From the NCBI GenBank assembly GCA_963579025.1, contig CAUZFZ010000022.1:24808-88807 (forward strand): DNA of 64,000 nt, in the 5' to 3' direction. The notes beneath the pieces were generated by a model that searched no databases, was not told where the DNA came from, and saw nothing but the letters and a program-made list of their open reading frames with translations. How positions within the stretch are numbered: position 1 is the stretch's first letter; every line of letters starts with the position of its first letter. The position numbers and the translations under genes were made by a program. The DNA comes from CAUZFZ01 sp963579025. GTDB taxonomy: Bacteria > Planctomycetota > Planctomycetia > Planctomycetales > Planctomycetaceae. Below are positions 16,688-24,917 of this stretch, in pieces.

Positions 16688-19345
16688 CTAAGCAGAAGGC
16701 GGGTCCGATTCGAAGTCGTAGAGGGCATTGATTTCCTCAGGAGATAACGCACGGTTGTAGATGCGGACGTCGTCGATCTGTCCGTCCCAAGGTCCGTACC
16801 CGGCCCCGCCCCAGATTCCTGATGTTAAGTCGACGTTTGCGTTCGTAAAGACTGGTGGGGCGTTTTCACGCACGCCGACGTGCTTGCCATCGACGTATAA
16901 AATAATTCGCCGGGCACCAGGATCGCTGATTAGCATAGCATTGTGCCAGCTGCCATCTCGCACGTTCACACGAGACGCCAATATGCTTGCAGCGAGTCCG
17001 TCCCCATGCCCGACAACAGCCACTAACGTTCCTCCCTGAATGTCCAGAAACGATCCTCCTTGATCTTTCTCATTAGTGTCTGTGACGAGGAACATGTAAT
17101 TCAAGTGTCTTAGTTGGCCCCCTTCTCCTTTCGCCAGAATGGTACGGTAAATGTTTGTCGGGTGATCGGACCCGCCTCTAAACCAAACGCTAATCGTGAA
17201 CTCCTGAAGAGCTAAGCGGGGCGAATGGCCAAAGGTGATATACCCGCCTTTGCTACCGAAGTCGAACGCACTATTGATCGCCCCAAAACGATTAACGGTA
17301 GCCCTAAGTCCGCCAACAATAATCACACCGTCTTTCCCGCCCTCGCTCTCGTCTTTTGCATTCCCGTTGAGTGGGTAGTACGCGACGAGTCCATTATTAA
17401 AGTCGAAACTGCCTGTTGTTGATGGATCAGTAGTGGGTATGTCGCCTGCCGCTGTGGTGCTGTTCGATCCTGGGACTGTCGGTGTGGGATCGGAACTGGT
17501 CCAGACTGCGATTACGATCATTGCCGTCACCAGCAAGCCGGCTGCCCTCTGAACGCGTGGAGCCGAGAGCACTCCACGCCAGTCTGTGTTTCGGCGATGT
17601 CGGGAAAGCTGGCGAATGGGAACCGAAATCGTATACGGCTGCGAGTTCTGCTGAGAGCCGAACACGTCTGCGTATGCATCCCCATCCGTCGAAGCAGCGT
17701 CATTCGGCACCGGCTGTGCGGGTGCTCGGGAGGTTTGCCGTTTCTTTGTCAGTCTTGCCAGCAGCCGACTGGCGGCGGTGTTGTTCGGTTTCAGTTCCAG
17801 ATAACGCGTCACCCGTTCTTCCAAGCCATCGTACTCTCGGGCCTCAATCGCCTGTTGAATCTCCTCAGTAAGGGCCTGGGCTTCTGCCGAACGGGCGGAC
17901 ACGTCGGCAATCAGCTGCCGTGTCTCATCGGAACGCAATGGTGTGGGGACCAGGTCCAGGTGTTTCTGTGCTGCTTTGAATCGGCCCTGATCCAGTTGTT
18001 CCCGAGCAGCAGCCTGCAGCTCTGCCTGCTGCTGTGACAACGTATCCAGTTCTCGGGACAACGTCTGTTGTATTTCTCTGGCCCATTCACAATGAGCAGT
18101 CAGTGCCGGATGCCGGGCATCAACCAGCGGCTGCAGGCGATTTAGTACGTCTGCATGTCGGTAGGACGCCCGAAGAGACTGTACCTCGTCACGTAGTTCT
18201 TGAGCCGCTGCCTGTCTCGATTCCACCTCCGTGCGAAGATCAACGCCACATGAACCGCAATAGCGTTCCCAAATGGGGATGTTGCATCCGCACTTCGGGC
18301 AGGAACAGATCAAAGACGTACCGCAGCCCTTGCAGAACTGGCGGGACGAATCATTTAACACATCACAGTCAGCACATTGGCCCTCGTTCAGCTCTAGCGG
18401 GTTGGCAACTGCAGATGTCCTCTGTGAAACTGTCGACCGCAACTGCTGACGGTATTCAAGCATCGTCTCAAAACGGTCAGCCGGATTCGTCTTCAAGGCT
18501 CTTAGAATTGTGTCACGCACAGCCATCGGGATCAGCTCGGTGTCGATGACTCGCGGAAGTTCACCGCTCACCAGCTGGTAGAACGTAGCCGCCAGGCTCC
18601 ATTGATCGCTGCGGTGATCGGTCTGCCTGGCATTGTGACGCTGTTCTGGAGGCATGAAGTCCAGTGTGCCAAGTATCGAACCCGCCATCGTTTGGCCGGC
18701 GTTGCCTGCGTTCTGGCGAGCCAGACCGAAGTCCGTCAACTTCGGTTCACCTCGACTTGTGAGCAGAATATTGGCCGGTTTGACGTCACGGTGGATGATT
18801 CCCGCTGAGTGAGCCATCCCGAGGCCGTCACACAGCTGACAGGTCAGTTCCACCGCTTCTTCCAAGGGCAACGCCCCGTCACGGCAGCGGTCCAGCAAAC
18901 TGCCACCGTCCACGTATTCCATGATCAGAAACGGACCATCCTTGTCTCGACCGTAGTCGTAAATCTGGACGATGTTGAAATGGTTCAAGGCCGCAATCGA
19001 CTGAGCTTCCGTCAGAAATCGCCGGACCGCCTTCTGGCTCTTCACCGCATCACCCAGCATACGCTTGATGGCGACTTTGCGATTCAGACGCGTATCGGTC
19101 GCCAGCAGCACTTCACCCATTCCGCCTCTGCCCAGAGTCTCCTCAACCGTGTACCGGGAGAGATCGACGACATCCATCTCCAGATCAGTATCACCAGTCA
19201 GCCCTCCAATCTCGGACCACGGAGATTCGTCATCGCCGCCGAACGTCGACTGATCACCCAGACTGCGCGGCGAGGAATCCGCAGGCTGTGCTGCACCGCC
19301 TTCGTACGTAGGCTGCTCGCCCAGGCTCTGGTGGTTGTCGGGCAT
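16688..19345 (-). CDS. Membrane Ser/Thr protein kinase with zinc ribbons and a LamG-like C-terminal domain
   Basis: The 885-residue protein begins with two copies of a short motif (SLGEQPTYEGG at 7-17, SLGDQSTFGGD at 28-38). The kinase domain (about 65-325) is complete: GRGGMGEV loop, Lys94 in VAIK, HRD at 185-187 and DFG at 205-207. Two Cys4 zinc-ribbon-like clusters follow (CADCDVLNDSSRQFCKGCG and CPKCGCNIPIWERYCGSCG, about 330-375), then a helical region, one membrane segment (about 603-620) and a LamG/concanavalin-like domain (about 650-880) ending NRALSPEEINALYDF. The kinase faces the cytoplasm and the LamG part the outside, suggesting a receptor for a glycan or wall component. It is the last of three minus-strand genes with the FHA and SPFH genes. 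Confidence 0.9.
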   Translation of the reverse strand: MPDNHQSLGEQPTYEGGAAQPADSSPRSLGDQSTFGGDDESPWSEIGGLTGDTDLEMDVVDLSRYTVEETLGRGGMGEVLLATDTRLNRKVAIKRMLGDAVKSQKAVRRFLTEAQSIAALNHFNIVQIYDYGRDKDGPFLIMEYVDGGSLLDRCRDGALPLEEAVELTCQLCDGLGMAHSAGIIHRDVKPANILLTSRGEPKLTDFGLARQNAGNAGQTMAGSILGTLDFMPPEQRHNARQTDHRSDQWSLAATFYQLVSGELPRVIDTELIPMAVRDTILRALKTNPADRFETMLEYRQQLRSTVSQRTSAVANPLELNEGQCADCDVLNDSSRQFCKGCGTSLICSCPKCGCNIPIWERYCGSCGVDLRTEVESRQAAAQELRDEVQSLRASYRHADVLNRLQPLVDARHPALTAHCEWAREIQQTLSRELDTLSQQQAELQAAAREQLDQGRFKAAQKHLDLVPTPLRSDETRQLIADVSARSAEAQALTEEIQQAIEAREYDGLEERVTRYLELKPNNTAASRLLARLTKKRQTSRAPAQPVPNDAASTDGDAYADVFGSQQNSQPYTISVPIRQLSRHRRNTDWRGVLSAPRVQRAAGLLVTAMIVIAVWTSSDPTPTVPGSNSTTAAGDIPTTDPSTTGSFDFNNGLVAYYPLNGNAKDESEGGKDGVIIVGGLRATVNRFGAINSAFDFGSKGGYITFGHSPRLALQEFTISVWFRGGSDHPTNIYRTILAKGEGGQLRHLNYMFLVTDTNEKDQGGSFLDIQGGTLVAVVGHGDGLAASILASRVNVRDGSWHNAMLISDPGARRIILYVDGKHVGVRENAPPVFTNANVDLTSGIWGGAGYGPWDGQIDDVRIYNRALSPEEINALYDFESDPPSA

Positions 19346-19529
19346 GGCTGTGAATTCCGGGAGTAACTGTACCGGTGATTCAGAATAACGTCGGTCTCAA
19401 CACACAGTCTTTGCGCTGACTGATCAAAGGTCATGATACCAAGCGCTGCTCCTGGAACGTCATGTTGCCACTGACTCGGCGTTACTGGCTCGGGCGTCTC
19501 AGCGAGGCGGTCAAGCGACAGACGCTGTT

Positions 19530-21482
19530 TCAAAGGCCAATCTGGGTACAGGGCTGCAATGTCAATTGAGTCTCGCCAATGGTGATTGATGAGCCGACTC
19601 GTAGTTCCACCAGTTCGTGCGGCGAGACCTCGTGACCATCGACGCGAACGCTCTCGCCCGACGTCGTCCGCTCAAGCCAGAACGACTCGGCCGCGTGGAT
19701 CAGCCTTGCGTGAGTTCCCTTTCGCGTTGTCGGTAGACAGATGGCATGACTGCCGGACGAACGACCAATCCACGCCTGGCGGAATACGGCGACGTACTCT
19801 TCCTGGTCCCTGAGCCCATCGCGACGTTTCATTCGCAGGCCGTCGATGCCGGCCGCTGCCGCGGACAGCCACTGACGAGGGATCGGTTCACACAGCGCAT
19901 CGGCCAGCAGCGATTCCCAGCCGGGCGATTGCTCGACACCGCGTGGCTGCGTGTGGCGGCCGAACACTCGCGTCTCCAGCACGTACGGCACATCGACATC
20001 AAGCGAAATTCCCAGTTCCATGTCGAACGCCTCATCACACCGGCACGGGTCAAGCAGGATTTCGTCAGTGACCGGGTCCATGCCCACGCTGATTCCCGTC
20101 GTCGATTTGTCCGTAACCAGCAATCCGCGATCCGTGAGCGACATGGTGGCGTGAGTGCGTGACAGTTTCCGCGAGTTGGCGTCGTTCGCGTCGGAACGCG
20201 GCAGGAAACGAGTCACAATGTCGTTTTCGCGGTTTCTGCCCAGTCGAAAGTGGCGCCGAGCCAGCAGGACGATCTGTCGACCGTCAGAACAGACCAGTGT
20301 GACTGCGTCTGTTGGACTGTGGTGAGCCTGCGTGCGCAGCCGTGGCATCAGTTGTTCGCGTTCGGTATCGACTTCGAGTGAATACTCGTGAGTGACTTCT
20401 TCCGTCGGCGTGTCCTGCGTTTCCAGTCCCGTCTGGATATTGATGATGCCGGCTTCGTCGCCCTTCAGTATGACGCGGCCAAACCGCTGCAGGTCCTGAC
20501 CGTTGAGATTCACCACGGACTGGCCGTCGCCGGAGATCTCGAGTGTCGGCTCTCCCTCAGATTTGCGAATCGACAACCGAATGACGGTTCGGAAACAGCG
20601 TGGCAGTTTCGCGTCGGGTGACTTCGGAAACGTGACGGACAGCTCCAGCAGATACTGTCCCGGACGACAGTCCTGATGATTGGTCGTGAGTGCAAACGGG
20701 ACGTGAAATCCCCATAGCCCATCGCCCTCACTGCGGGCCGCATCGGGAAGCTGAGCCGGATCGTGATCCAGAGCCGAGTCAATCTCCACGTTGATTCGCG
20801 GCTGCAGATAACGGCCAGACGCGGCGATCAGAAAGTGCGGTCGCACCACATGCCCGATCTCCGGCTGACTGCCCCAGTGAACGAGCAGTCGCGGTGGTTG
20901 AGCAGATTCCTGCTGCTGCGCGGCACTGGCGAAAACGTGGGAGAAGTCTCGGTCGAGCCGGTCGAGTGACGATGAATCAGGGGGCGGCGGTTCGGTAGTT
21001 GATTCCGCCTGACGATCCGGAGCGATCTGCGGAAGCGAGGGCGGCAGTGTGTCGTGAACGGGATCGGGCGGCAGTTCAAGGCGCGCTCGCGCCGATTCTT
21101 CAAGAAGACCCGACGGTGAGGAGCTGTTATTCAGGAGCAGGTCCACAATAGGCCCCGCAACGTCGGGCGGAACTCCGGCGGCCTGCAACAGACGCTCAAT
21201 CTGTTCAGGCGTTTCACGACCGGACAGGTGTTCCTGGATCTCGGCGCCGAGGGCCAGAATACGATCATGGCACGGCAGGGTGTCTCGCACTTTCTCTGCC
21301 AGCGCTGCAGCGTACTCATCGTCAACGGCCGCTGCCGTCAGCATTTTGACTGCCCGCTCTGCCACTTCGGAGGGCATTCCGGCTGCGCCGACCAGTCGCC
21401 GGACCTCGTCGTCCGTCTCAGTTCCGGTCAGGTGTTTCCGGATCTCGCCGCAAAGGAGTTTCAGGTCCATCGAGTCGGTCAT
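19530..21482 (-). CDS. FHA domain protein with duplicated N-terminal helical motif
   Basis: The frame is open from a TTG at 21518; I take the ATG at 21482, giving 650 residues. The N-terminus has two copies of a helical motif about 36 residues long (IRKHLTGTETDDEVRRLVGA near 15 and IQEHLSGRETPEQIERLLQA near 82). A Pro-rich linker and a beta-rich region follow. A classical FHA domain lies at about 395-475, with LGRNRENDIV and SRKLSRTHATM giving the Arg, Ser and His of the phosphothreonine pocket. A second, degenerate FHA-like fold ends the protein (IGRSSGSHAICLP, THARLIHA, ITIGETQLTLQ). No membrane segment. The genes for an SPFH protein upstream and a kinase downstream suggest it is the phosphopeptide reader of this unit. 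Confidence 0.82.
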   Translation of the reverse strand: MTDSMDLKLLCGEIRKHLTGTETDDEVRRLVGAAGMPSEVAERAVKMLTAAAVDDEYAAALAEKVRDTLPCHDRILALGAEIQEHLSGRETPEQIERLLQAAGVPPDVAGPIVDLLLNNSSSPSGLLEESARARLELPPDPVHDTLPPSLPQIAPDRQAESTTEPPPPDSSSLDRLDRDFSHVFASAAQQQESAQPPRLLVHWGSQPEIGHVVRPHFLIAASGRYLQPRINVEIDSALDHDPAQLPDAARSEGDGLWGFHVPFALTTNHQDCRPGQYLLELSVTFPKSPDAKLPRCFRTVIRLSIRKSEGEPTLEISGDGQSVVNLNGQDLQRFGRVILKGDEAGIINIQTGLETQDTPTEEVTHEYSLEVDTEREQLMPRLRTQAHHSPTDAVTLVCSDGRQIVLLARRHFRLGRNRENDIVTRFLPRSDANDANSRKLSRTHATMSLTDRGLLVTDKSTTGISVGMDPVTDEILLDPCRCDEAFDMELGISLDVDVPYVLETRVFGRHTQPRGVEQSPGWESLLADALCEPIPRQWLSAAAAGIDGLRMKRRDGLRDQEEYVAVFRQAWIGRSSGSHAICLPTTRKGTHARLIHAAESFWLERTTSGESVRVDGHEVSPHELVELRVGSSITIGETQLTLQPCTQIGL

Positions 21483-21600
21483 CCGGTTTCGAACAGAAGC
21501 CACAGCGGAAACAAACAACAGATGACTCCGGATTGTCTTGCACCCGTCGCGTGCTTCACTTCAGGAATTCATCGCGCCATCCCAATCGTTCACAATCGTC

Positions 21601-23703
21601 TTACAGCGGTGGTGGTGTCGTCGGAACGCTGAACGAAGACGACCAGGCTGGAACCTGTCCGATCGGTTCCCAGCCGCTCATCCCGGCGCACCACGTCAGA
21701 GTTGCCGAATTCACCGAACCCGCCGCAATCTGCTGACGGACCTGGCTGGGGGTCAGAGGCCCGGCCTGCTGACCTCCAATCGCCACGTGCCAGGTCGGTG
21801 CTTCTGTCAGCGGCGGTGGAGAACCAGTTCTTGCGGCGTCTGCCGCGACGGAACTCGCACCCGGCACGGCAACCACGCCCCCCAATCCGCCGAGTCCACC
21901 CGCAACAACCGTCGCCTTCTTCGCGGCACTGACGTCTGATGCCAGTTCCTTTTGCGACTGCATGGCCCGCTGATACGCGTCCGCCTTTGCACGTTCGGTG
22001 TCGTTAAGTTTGTCGTACAGACGCAAACGTTCTTCATTCAGCGCTTCCGCTGTTTCCAGCTTCGACTTCGTGAGGTGCTCCTGCTTCTTGAGGTCTGCCA
22101 ACAGCGCGGCGTTGCCTTCATTGGCCGTTGCGATCATGGCTTCCGCACTCAGGCTGCCCATCGCCTGGATGCGTTCGAGTTCCCGCGCGTGCGAGCGATC
22201 GTCCTTAAGCAACTCCAGATCAAGTTCGTTCTGTTTGCGACGGTGGTCGAAGTCCAGATTCATGTCTTGAACACGCCGCATGCGATCGATCTGACTGTCG
22301 GACTTCTGATTGGCGTGTTCGAGTTCCCATTCCTTGCGGCGTTTCGTCAGTTCAAGGTTCTGTTCTTCCAGATGCGCCTTGAGCTCGATCTCCAGCATCG
22401 CGACGCGGTTCTTGCGTTCGCGACGTGAGATGCGAATCTCGTCGGCGATCGCGTCCAGACGCTGAGTCTGCAACGCCTGTTCGGTTTGTTCTTCGCGGCG
22501 ATTGACACCGTCGCGACGCAGTTCATCCCATTTGAAGTCACGAGCCTTACGCCGTTCGTCCCGAGCGGACTGCAGCCGGTCGCGTTCCAGTTGAAGTTTC
22601 TGCTGCCAGTCCTGATTGCGTTTGGAATGCGTCAGTTGTGACAGCTCGATCTCGTGTTCAATGGCACGCGCCGCCACTGCGTGATCCAGATCAACGCGGG
22701 CGTTTTCGAGTTCCAGCCGCTGCTCGAGCTGCAACAGCTTTAACCCGTGCTGACGCGCGATGCCGCGATCCTGCTTGTTGGTCTCATAATCAAAAACCAG
22801 TTGATCGCGTTCTTCTCGCCTGAGGAGTTTCTGGCGATCGATGTCGAGCACGAACTGCCGCATCTCCTCTTCGCTGTTGACGCCATCCATCTTCCCGGCG
22901 TTGAGAGCCGACATCAGCTCACGCCGCACGGAATTCCGCTGCAGCCGCTTGTCGACTTCATCGCGGGCCAGTTCCGACTCTGTTTCCAGACGCAGAATCT
23001 GCAACCGCTTCTCTTCATCTTCGATCCAGCGATCACCGGAACGTTCTGCCAGAGCGTCGTGGTCCTCGTGTTCGATGTGCACCATCTGCACTTCGACGAA
23101 CCGCAGTCCGTAGCGTTTGAGCGACGAGCACACTGCGTCTGTGACCGTGTCCGACATCTGCTGCTGGACGCCGGGGGTCATCAGGTCCTTGATCGAAACG
23201 CTGCGGATCGCACCCCACAACGCCTGCCGCACCAGAGGCGAAACGAGTTCGCTCACCGACCTGTGTGTGGAATTCTCGACGTGCTTGATCAGCAGTCGTT
23301 CCTGCGCTCCCAGTAGATTCTCCAGGAACGCCGCGATGTCTTCGATCTGTACCGTCAGACGCACTTTGGCATCGACCGTCAGGAATTCCGCCGTGGGGAC
23401 CTTCAACGCGAGCTGTAATGCAACGTCTTCCTGCCGAGCCAGTACGACGGTGACTTGTCGCTCACGCCAGAACTGCAGCCGTTCCAGAAACGTCTCCAGC
23501 ACATAACTGCCAGGTGACACCTCACCCACCAGGCAACCCTCATCAACGACCAGTGCCCGTGTGCCGGCTTCAATCACGAGCGAACGCTGCTTCGGCAGTT
23601 CCAAAGGCCCGAACCGAAACACACCCTTCAGATCCGGGATCACAAGGCGCGTCGCGAAGTCATTGCTGTCCACTGACCAGCGCAGGTTTTCGATTTCAGC
23701 CAT
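21601..23703 (-). CDS. SPFH/band 7-like protein with long coiled coil and C-terminal GYF_2 domain
   Basis: The 700-residue product starts at an ATG preceded by AGGA at a good distance. Residues about 20-230 resemble an SPFH (stomatin/flotillin) domain: a beta-rich start, then VKVRLTVQIEDIAAFLENLLG and a later SVSIKDLMTPGVQQQMSDTV. Residues about 240-590 are rich in Glu, Arg, Lys and Leu with heptad spacing and should form a very long coiled coil. A Gly/Ala-rich stretch comes next, and the end (about 645-690) is a GYF_2 domain (WHVAIGGQQAGPLTPSQVRQ). There is no obvious N-terminal membrane anchor. SPFH proteins build oligomeric membrane scaffolds. As first gene of the SPFH-FHA-kinase set it may organise the kinase. 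Confidence 0.83.
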   Translation of the reverse strand: MAEIENLRWSVDSNDFATRLVIPDLKGVFRFGPLELPKQRSLVIEAGTRALVVDEGCLVGEVSPGSYVLETFLERLQFWRERQVTVVLARQEDVALQLALKVPTAEFLTVDAKVRLTVQIEDIAAFLENLLGAQERLLIKHVENSTHRSVSELVSPLVRQALWGAIRSVSIKDLMTPGVQQQMSDTVTDAVCSSLKRYGLRFVEVQMVHIEHEDHDALAERSGDRWIEDEEKRLQILRLETESELARDEVDKRLQRNSVRRELMSALNAGKMDGVNSEEEMRQFVLDIDRQKLLRREERDQLVFDYETNKQDRGIARQHGLKLLQLEQRLELENARVDLDHAVAARAIEHEIELSQLTHSKRNQDWQQKLQLERDRLQSARDERRKARDFKWDELRRDGVNRREEQTEQALQTQRLDAIADEIRISRRERKNRVAMLEIELKAHLEEQNLELTKRRKEWELEHANQKSDSQIDRMRRVQDMNLDFDHRRKQNELDLELLKDDRSHARELERIQAMGSLSAEAMIATANEGNAALLADLKKQEHLTKSKLETAEALNEERLRLYDKLNDTERAKADAYQRAMQSQKELASDVSAAKKATVVAGGLGGLGGVVAVPGASSVAADAARTGSPPPLTEAPTWHVAIGGQQAGPLTPSQVRQQIAAGSVNSATLTWCAGMSGWEPIGQVPAWSSSFSVPTTPPPL

Positions 23704-23842
23704 CCGTTATTCCTTGTGCCCGGTTGCCGAAGTTTCTGGCTTCGGAAGTTTCTCGTCCCGATGGTAGTCGCCCGTCACTTTGTCCCGCCATGATGTCGCC
23801 TGCCGTTCAGATTCGCCACAATGCGGTCGACAGTGGCGATGC

Positions 23843-23862
23843 CAACTCCCTGAAAGGAGTTG
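23843..23862. promoter_or_regulatory. Hairpin upstream of the truncated glycosyltransferase
   Basis: CAACTCC (23843-23849) and GGAGTTG (23856-23862) form a perfect 7-bp stem with a 6-base loop. The right arm contains the only Shine-Dalgarno-like element before the glycosyltransferase ORF, so folding would hide it. This could also be a chance palindrome left in a decaying region. Confidence 0.35.
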
Positions 23863-23874
23863 ATCCCCTCAGAA

Positions 23875-24834
23875 ATGGACTTGGCACGAGGTCACGCCTG
23901 CGATGTCGAGTACTGGCGGCGCAGCATCACGCATGATCCGCAACGTCGCTTTGTGATGGTTTCCGACAAGAACCGCTTCTACTTCCGGCCGCTGCGCAAA
24001 GTCCGGGACTCCGGCTGCGGCAACATCTCCGTCGTGGCGATCATCCACGCGGTGCATACAAAAGACGGATTCAACATTCGGACGAGCGGCACGAACATCA
24101 ACTACGCGGACATCCTGAACGATCTCGCCGCGCAGGACGCCGTGGTCGTCGCGACGGACAGACAACGGCAGGACATTACTGACCGCTACGGGCCAGGCAA
24201 TCTGCACGTCATCCCACATGCGTACCGCGAGAACACGTCGTCCGACGCGCCCGGGTTTCACGAGCGTGAACGCACCAGGGTCATCTACGTGGGACGCTAC
24301 AGCGAGGAGAAGAACCATCCGGCGGCCGTTCGCGCGTTCGTACGCGTCGTCGCAGAAATCCCGGAGGCGACGCTGCACACGTACGGCAGTGGCAGCAGAA
24401 AGTCCGAGATCGAGGCGCTGGTGACGAGTCTGGGAATGGAACAAAACATTTTCGTCCATGATTACGCAACGGACGTGGCCTCGCTCTACCGCTCTGCCGG
24501 ACTGTCACTGCTGACCAGCAAGGGGGAAGGGTATGCGCTGGTCATCATGGAGAGCCTGTGTCACGGCTGCCCGGTCGTCGCCTTTGACGTCAACTATGGC
24601 CCGGCGGACATGATCCGCCACGGAAAGACAGGAGCCTTGGTGCCGTTCAATCATGAAGAGGCATTGGCCACCGCCCTGATCGACATCCTGAACGACACGC
24701 AGCGCCACGAGCAGATGTGTGACGACGCACTCGAGTCAGCATGTGAGTTCGGTGTTGACGTCGTCGCCGCAAAATGGAGACGCCTGCTTCACGAACTGTC
24801 TCACGCACCAGCGGCGCGGACCCCGATTCACTGA
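23875..24834 (+). CDS. Glycosyltransferase family 4-like protein, probably 5'-truncated
   Basis: The open frame starts at a TTG (23860), but the AGGAG abuts that codon; I use the ATG at 23875 (319 residues). The second Rossmann half of a GT-B glycosyltransferase is intact: VIYVGRYSEEKNHPAAVRAF, an FVHDYATDVASLYRSAG stretch and the EX7E motif in EGYALVIME followed by GCPVVAFDVNYGPADMI. The first half is too short: it begins near the position equal to residue 150-200 of full-length TagE/GtfA-like enzymes (around AVVVATDRQRQDITDRYG). The missing start and the oxidoreductase fossil immediately after the stop suggest that this segment has been rearranged. It may be a pseudogene or a short but active variant. 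Confidence 0.7.
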   Translation: MDLARGHACDVEYWRRSITHDPQRRFVMVSDKNRFYFRPLRKVRDSGCGNISVVAIIHAVHTKDGFNIRTSGTNINYADILNDLAAQDAVVVATDRQRQDITDRYGPGNLHVIPHAYRENTSSDAPGFHERERTRVIYVGRYSEEKNHPAAVRAFVRVVAEIPEATLHTYGSGSRKSEIEALVTSLGMEQNIFVHDYATDVASLYRSAGLSLLTSKGEGYALVIMESLCHGCPVVAFDVNYGPADMIRHGKTGALVPFNHEEALATALIDILNDTQRHEQMCDDALESACEFGVDVVAAKWRRLLHELSHAPAARTPIH

Positions 24835-24838
24835 CTGG

Positions 24839-24894
24839 GCCGAAAGGGTTGCCAGCAGCCAGGCGAACGGAGAATGGTTACCATTGCTCAATTG
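24839..24894 (+). pseudogene. Remnant: C-terminal end of a Gfo/Idh/MocA oxidoreductase gene
   Basis: Right after the glycosyltransferase stop, another frame reads VASSQANGEWLPLLN and a stop codon. The intact oxidoreductase ending at 16671 has VASSQSNGAWLPLSAR and a stop. At the DNA level 15 bases (GTTGCCAGCAGCCAG) are identical. Nothing upstream in this frame belongs to the family, so only the tail has survived a deletion. Confidence 0.6.
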
Positions 24895-24917
24895 ACCGAC
24901 CACCTCCCGGGTGAGCC

